64,000 nucleotides of DNA, taken from the NCBI GenBank assembly GCA_963668245.2, contig CAXXKB010000003.1:6338-70337 (forward strand), written 5' to 3'. Positions within the stretch are counted from its first letter, which is position 1. Every line of letters begins with the position of its first letter. The DNA comes from Anoxybacterium sp963668245 (lineage in GTDB: Bacteria; Bacillota; Clostridia; Peptostreptococcales; Anaerovoracaceae). The translations under genes were made by a program, and so were the position numbers. The notes below the pieces were generated by a model. It ran no database searches, was not told where the DNA came from, and worked only from the letters and a program-made list of their open reading frames with translations. This document shows, one piece after another, positions 60,613 to 64,000 of the stretch.

Positions 60613-61020
60613 TCAGCTCAAAAATGTATAGACGCTGGCTGTTGTCCCCCTGACCAGGGAAATGAGGACTGTGTCATGATGTTCATTCAACAAGACGGGT
60701 TGAGTCGTTAAGCCTTCCTCCTTCATTACGAATCCTTCGATTAATGCTCGGTTTTTCATACTGAACCCTAACATAAGAGGACCGAACAAGATGATTTCTA
60801 TCTTTTCGTCAATTTTTACTACGTGATCCTCGTTGTGGGAGGTGCTTATTACCAGTAGATTCTCATTCCATTTTAAATGGTAAGGAATATAACCGAAAAG
60901 AGAAGTGGAACATTCATCTTCTTTTTTTTCTATAAATTTCAAACGTAGGAGTATTTTAAAACAACTACAAAGGCGTATTTCATTAAACATGTAATCAGTC
61001 TTTACCTTTTTCGTAGACAC
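60613..61020 (-). CDS. Hypothetical protein between the two parA copies, low certainty
   Basis: A GTG-started frame of 135 codons includes LLVISTSHNEDHVVKIDEKIE and VLLNEHHDTVLISLV, which look protein-like, but no ribosome binding site is seen. It reads away from the intact parA. The family is not recognised. Confidence 0.35.
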   Translation of the reverse strand: MSTKKVKTDYMFNEIRLCSCFKILLRLKFIEKKEDECSTSLFGYIPYHLKWNENLLVISTSHNEDHVVKIDEKIEIILFGPLMLGFSMKNRALIEGFVMKEEGLTTQPVLLNEHHDTVLISLVRGTTASVYTFLS

Positions 61021-61275
61021 ATCTACAAATCTACACGTCTACATGTATATTTGTAGATGTAATCTGTTCTAAATGACTTATAATAATCGCCTGTATACTA
61101 TTAATTGAGGCGTACGTTAGGTTATTTTTTTGAGAACTATTAATTTAGAATGTATATGCGTCTACAAATCTACATGTAGATTTGTAGACTGTTTTATTAT
61201 TCGTACTTTGACAAGGAGATATAGTTAGGATATAGTAGAAACACACACATGTAGACGTGTCTACATGTAGATGAC
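61018..61275. repeat. Centromere-like repeats, set 2, in front of parA
   Basis: TCTACAAATCTACACGTCTAC (reverse of GTAGA units), CTACATGTAGATTTGTAGAC and ATGTAGACGTGTCTACATG occur around 61020-61060, 61155-61192 and 61248-61272. The last cluster lies between the -10 box and the parA start, so ParB-like binding would repress parA. Confidence 0.75.
61208..61236 (+). promoter_or_regulatory. parA promoter
   Basis: TTGACA (61208-61213) and TATAGT (61231-61236) are separated by 17 nt. The start point would lie just before the centromere repeat at 61248. Confidence 0.75.
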
Positions 61276-61291
61276 AGGGAGGTAGTGTTGA

Positions 61292-62119
61292 ATGAGTAAG
61301 GTGATAACTTTTGGAAACTTTAAAGGGGGAACTGGTAAGACGACTAATAGCGCAATGATCGCTTATACATTGTCTAACCTCGGATACAAAACGTTATTGG
61401 TTGATTTAGATCCTCAAGCCAATGCGACTGCGTTATGTTTAAGAACAAAGCAAAGAATCACTAATGATATCGTAACATTTGATAAAACACTTATGTCAGC
61501 TATAGCAGAAGGAGATTTATCTGACATTATTATTGATATCAAAGAAGATCTGTATTTATTACCTAGTTTTGCTGACTTTACATCTTACCCATTATTTCTC
61601 GAAAAGAAATTTCCTAATAATCAATTTGGAAGAGTGACCTACTTCAATACACTGCTGTCAGAAATAAAAGAAGAGTATGATTTTGTACTTGTGGACGTTC
61701 CACCAACATTAAGTTCATATACGGATTCTGCTTTATTTGCTTCTGATTATACGATAATCGTACTTCAAACTCAGGAGCGCTCTCTGGTGGGTGCTGAGGC
61801 TTACGTTGTTTATTTACAAGAGCTGATTGATAATTATCATGCTGATTTTGACATCCTAGGGGTTCTTCCAGTTTTATTGAAGAACAATTCTAAAGTAGAT
61901 GAATCTACTTTAGAAGTTGCCCATAATAAGTTTGGTTCCGAAAATATCTTTAAAACGTTGGTTAAAAATATGGAACGTCTAAAACGCTATGACATTATCG
62001 GAATTGTCGATTCTCGATTAGACTCAAAAGCAGATATGCATGATAGACGAGTAGCCGAATTGTACGAAAAAGTTACCAGAGAAATGCTAGAAAGATTACA
62101 AGAGAAAGAATTGAAGTAA
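61292..62119 (+). CDS. parA: ParA partition ATPase
   Basis: The 275-residue protein begins MSKVITFGNFKGGTGKTTNSA with the deviant Walker A of ParA (KGGxGKT). It has LLVDLDPQANATAL and DFVLVDVPPTLSS. It is the small type without an N-terminal helix-turn-helix, as in plasmids with a separate DNA-binding partner. It moves plasmid copies apart on the nucleoid. GGGAGG precedes the ATG. Confidence 0.95.
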   Translation: MSKVITFGNFKGGTGKTTNSAMIAYTLSNLGYKTLLVDLDPQANATALCLRTKQRITNDIVTFDKTLMSAIAEGDLSDIIIDIKEDLYLLPSFADFTSYPLFLEKKFPNNQFGRVTYFNTLLSEIKEEYDFVLVDVPPTLSSYTDSALFASDYTIIVLQTQERSLVGAEAYVVYLQELIDNYHADFDILGVLPVLLKNNSKVDESTLEVAHNKFGSENIFKTLVKNMERLKRYDIIGIVDSRLDSKADMHDRRVAELYEKVTREMLERLQEKELK

Positions 62120-62153
62120 TCCCCTCAACATTTAGGAATGGAGGAATCAAAAT

Positions 62154-62499
62154 ATGGCAAAAGAACTGATTAAAAAGAATACTTCCCTTCAAAGGGGAGC
62201 AGATATTAAACCTAAGGAAATATTTGATAGAAACTCAATATATACTGTTAGGGAGGAAGCTACTCCAGAAGCTAAAGTTATTCCTAAGAGAATAAAAACT
62301 TCGGAAAGAACAACCCACAATCCGCTGCTCCGCTATGACCTCTAACAGGCTCAATGCAATTGTAACTTCTTTTGGTATGGATAGTGTAAATGAGCTTTTG
62401 GAAACCTTACTAGATAATTACGAAGCTTCTCTGACCACCGACGAAAGGCGAGAATTAAAGACATTGATCGAGGTCTATAATCGTAAGAATAAAAAATAA
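62154..62499 (+). pseudogene. Partition partner (ParB-like, PrgO type) split by a frameshift
   Basis: The first 63 codons (MAKELIKKNTSLQRGAD) end early. In the next frame from about 62325 the sequence continues IRCSAMTSNRLNAIVTSFGMDSVNELLETLLDNYE, the ribbon-helix-helix-like part. The switch is near GAAAGAACAACCCACAATC. GGAGG precedes the start. Either a real inactivation or a sequencing error, since an intact parA needs a partner. Confidence 0.7.
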
Positions 62500-62641
62500 A
62501 GTTTAACTTCACTACAAATAGGTTAGGTCTTATATAAAGTCGAAAAATATTTATCACGAACTTAGAAAAGATAGAAAAAGAATGGTGTTAAAATGGTAAA
62601 TAACATCTTAACATTATGGGGGAGAAGGGGAGGGTGTATTT

Positions 62642-63363
62642 ATGAGCGGATTTCTAAAAAAAATACCAACAGGACTATTTAGATGATATGCTGGTGCGTC
62701 TTGCCCACCACTCAGCAGGGATAGAAGGAAATACGATATCATTGCCTGCGACTGTTTCGATTATTTTGAATGGCACACTGCCAGTTAGCGGTGGGGCAAC
62801 TGTACGCGAATTTTACGAAATTGAAAAATCATAAACAAGCTTTTTATAACCTGTTGGATCATTTAGAGAATAACGATAAGCTTTCTGTGTCCATTATCAA
62901 AGAAATTCATGCTGATTTAACCGATCGCCTTCAATATGATAAAGGCCAATTCAAAAAAAACGAAAACATGATTATAGGTGCAGAATTCCAAACAGCTACA
63001 CCAGGGGAAACGCCATTTCTTATTCAACAGTTGGTGGATAACCTAGAATACCGGTTGGATAATGCAGCTACTGAAGAAGAGAAATTAGAGAGCATTTTAG
63101 ATACACATATTCAATTTGAACGGATCCATCCCTTTTCCGATGGGAATGGACGCACAGGGCGAGTGCTGATGAATTACTCATTGCTACAAGAAGGATTTCC
63201 ACCTTTGATTATTGAAAAGGAAACTAAAGCAACATATATAGAGTTACTAGCGAAACAAGACTTAAGAGGCTTTATGTCTTTTGCCAACGAAATTTTAGCT
63301 AAAGAGCAGAAGCGTATGCAATCTTTTCAAAGTATGGACCAAGAACGGATTAAATACGAATAA
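62642..63363 (+). pseudogene. fic: Fic-domain AMP-transferase gene with two frameshifts
   Basis: The ATG at 62642 has AGGG upstream. The frame slips at a run of eight A (CTAAAAAAAATACC) and again at GAAAAATCAT. Joined, the protein is MSGFLKK...YQQDYLDDMLVRLAHHSAGIEGNTISL to HPFSDGNGRTGR at the core. SAGIEGN is the inhibitory helix of class II Fic proteins. The C-terminal 190 residues are open from 62770. Fic enzymes attach AMP to target proteins, sometimes as toxins. Both slips are in A runs. Confidence 0.8.
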
Positions 63364-63428
63364 ATAATCACTTTTAATTTTAAGTATAAATATATAGTAT
63401 ACGATTGATATGAGAAGGAGAGGAACTA

Positions 63429-64000
63429 GTGGCAAAAAAGAATGAGGATTTCTGTCATATATGTGGTAAATACACAGAACTAACTTTTGAACACGTTCCT
63501 CCTAAAAAGGCAGGAAATCAAACAAAGGTAAATGAAATTAGTGGAGATATAATAATAGAAGCAATAGCAAACCACAAGAGATTGCCTTGGGATCTAAGAG
63601 GATTGAAATACAAGCAAAAACAGAAGGGGATGGGCAGATATACACTTTGTCCACCGTGTAATAACAACACTGGAACTTGGTATGGAGAAGAGTATATTAT
63701 CTTTGCTAATACAATGGCAAAATTATTGGCTAATGAAAAGCCTCAACCCAATATGGGAATATCCTTTGAAATAAATATGAAGCCTTTGAATGTCATGAAA
63801 CAGATTTTGTCTTTCTTTTGTTCTATTAATAAGTATCCATTAAATGAACAATTATCTGAATTTATTTTAGATAAAGAATCCCAGAATTTTAATTCTGATG
63901 AGTTTATTCTTACAATGTTCCTTTATGTAGGAAATATACAGAAATATGTTGGAACTTCTGGCCTTCTCCATTTATCCGGTAGTGGAAATAATCAAGTGGA
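63429..64000 (+). CDS. HNH-like zinc protein, cut by window edge
   Basis: A GTG start after GGAGAGG opens a frame to the window end (190 codons). MAKKNEDFCHICGKYTELTFEHVPPKKAGNQ has a CxxC and an HNH-style EHVPPK; CPPCNNNTGTWYGEEY is the second CxxC with the NN(T)G turn. The pattern suits an HNH nuclease of phage- or defence-linked type. The C-terminus is not visible. Confidence 0.7.
   Translation, partial: MAKKNEDFCHICGKYTELTFEHVPPKKAGNQTKVNEISGDIIIEAIANHKRLPWDLRGLKYKQKQKGMGRYTLCPPCNNNTGTWYGEEYIIFANTMAKLLANEKPQPNMGISFEINMKPLNVMKQILSFFCSINKYPLNEQLSEFILDKESQNFNSDEFILTMFLYVGNIQKYVGTSGLLHLSGSGNNQV

Overview
The window looks like one side of a large conjugative plasmid of an AT-rich Gram-positive bacterium, most likely a lactic-acid bacterium of the Lactobacillales (Carnobacteriaceae or Enterococcaceae type). 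The reasons are strong AGGAGG-type ribosome binding sites with frequent GTG and TTG starts, a RepA_N replication initiator with iterons inside its gene, a ParA partition locus, a complete pSK41-like (trs-type) conjugation gene block, a MobP-type relaxase, and a CRISPR repeat that resembles Carnobacterium and Leptotrichia Cas13a repeats. The species cannot be fixed from the sequence alone.

Layout. 1-4500 is a restriction/defence block on the minus strand: the start of a type I methylase HsdM, a HEPN-domain protein, and an unusual methylase fused to a specificity domain. 4600-11000 holds small secreted or membrane proteins (a lipoprotein nuclease with a calcium-binding tail, another lipoprotein), small hypothetical proteins and decayed paralogues. 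11200-20500 is accessory cargo: a serine recombinase, a MerR regulator with its divergent dehydrogenase, a complete beta-glucoside PTS operon with 6-phospho-beta-glucosidase and a LicR-type activator, and a broken second recombinase. 20700-22700 is an orphan type VI-A-like CRISPR array (11 identical repeats, 10 spacers), followed by a secreted-protein gene whose stop codon overlaps one further solitary 30-nt repeat. No Cas13-sized gene is present. 22900-36800 is bounded by two copies of a small gene module (a small acidic protein, a LexA-boxed YolD-like protein, small coiled-coil proteins, a BRCT protein) about 11.65 kb apart. Between them lie a CpsD-like kinase, an AAA ATPase, gene scraps, an IS1380 remnant and a three-gene ABC-3C-type defence operon.

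37400-57500 carries a RadC-like protein, an acetyltransferase, an ArdC-like antirestriction protein, the relaxase with its accessory protein and probable oriT, and the type IV secretion genes (pilin-like, VirB3, VirB4, VirB6, VirD4 coupling protein, NlpC/P60 hydrolase). 57500-62500 is the maintenance region: RepA with internal iterons and a probable antisense RNA, two sets of GTAGA-rich centromere-like repeats, a dead parA, an intact parA and a frameshifted partner. The right end has a frameshifted Fic gene and an incomplete HNH-like gene.

The genes fit a self-transmissible element that carries several anti-phage or anti-plasmid systems plus a sugar-use operon. The most unusual parts are the orphan Cas13-type array with the repeat-flanked secreted gene, and the methylase-specificity/HEPN pair whose methylase has a degenerate catalytic motif.
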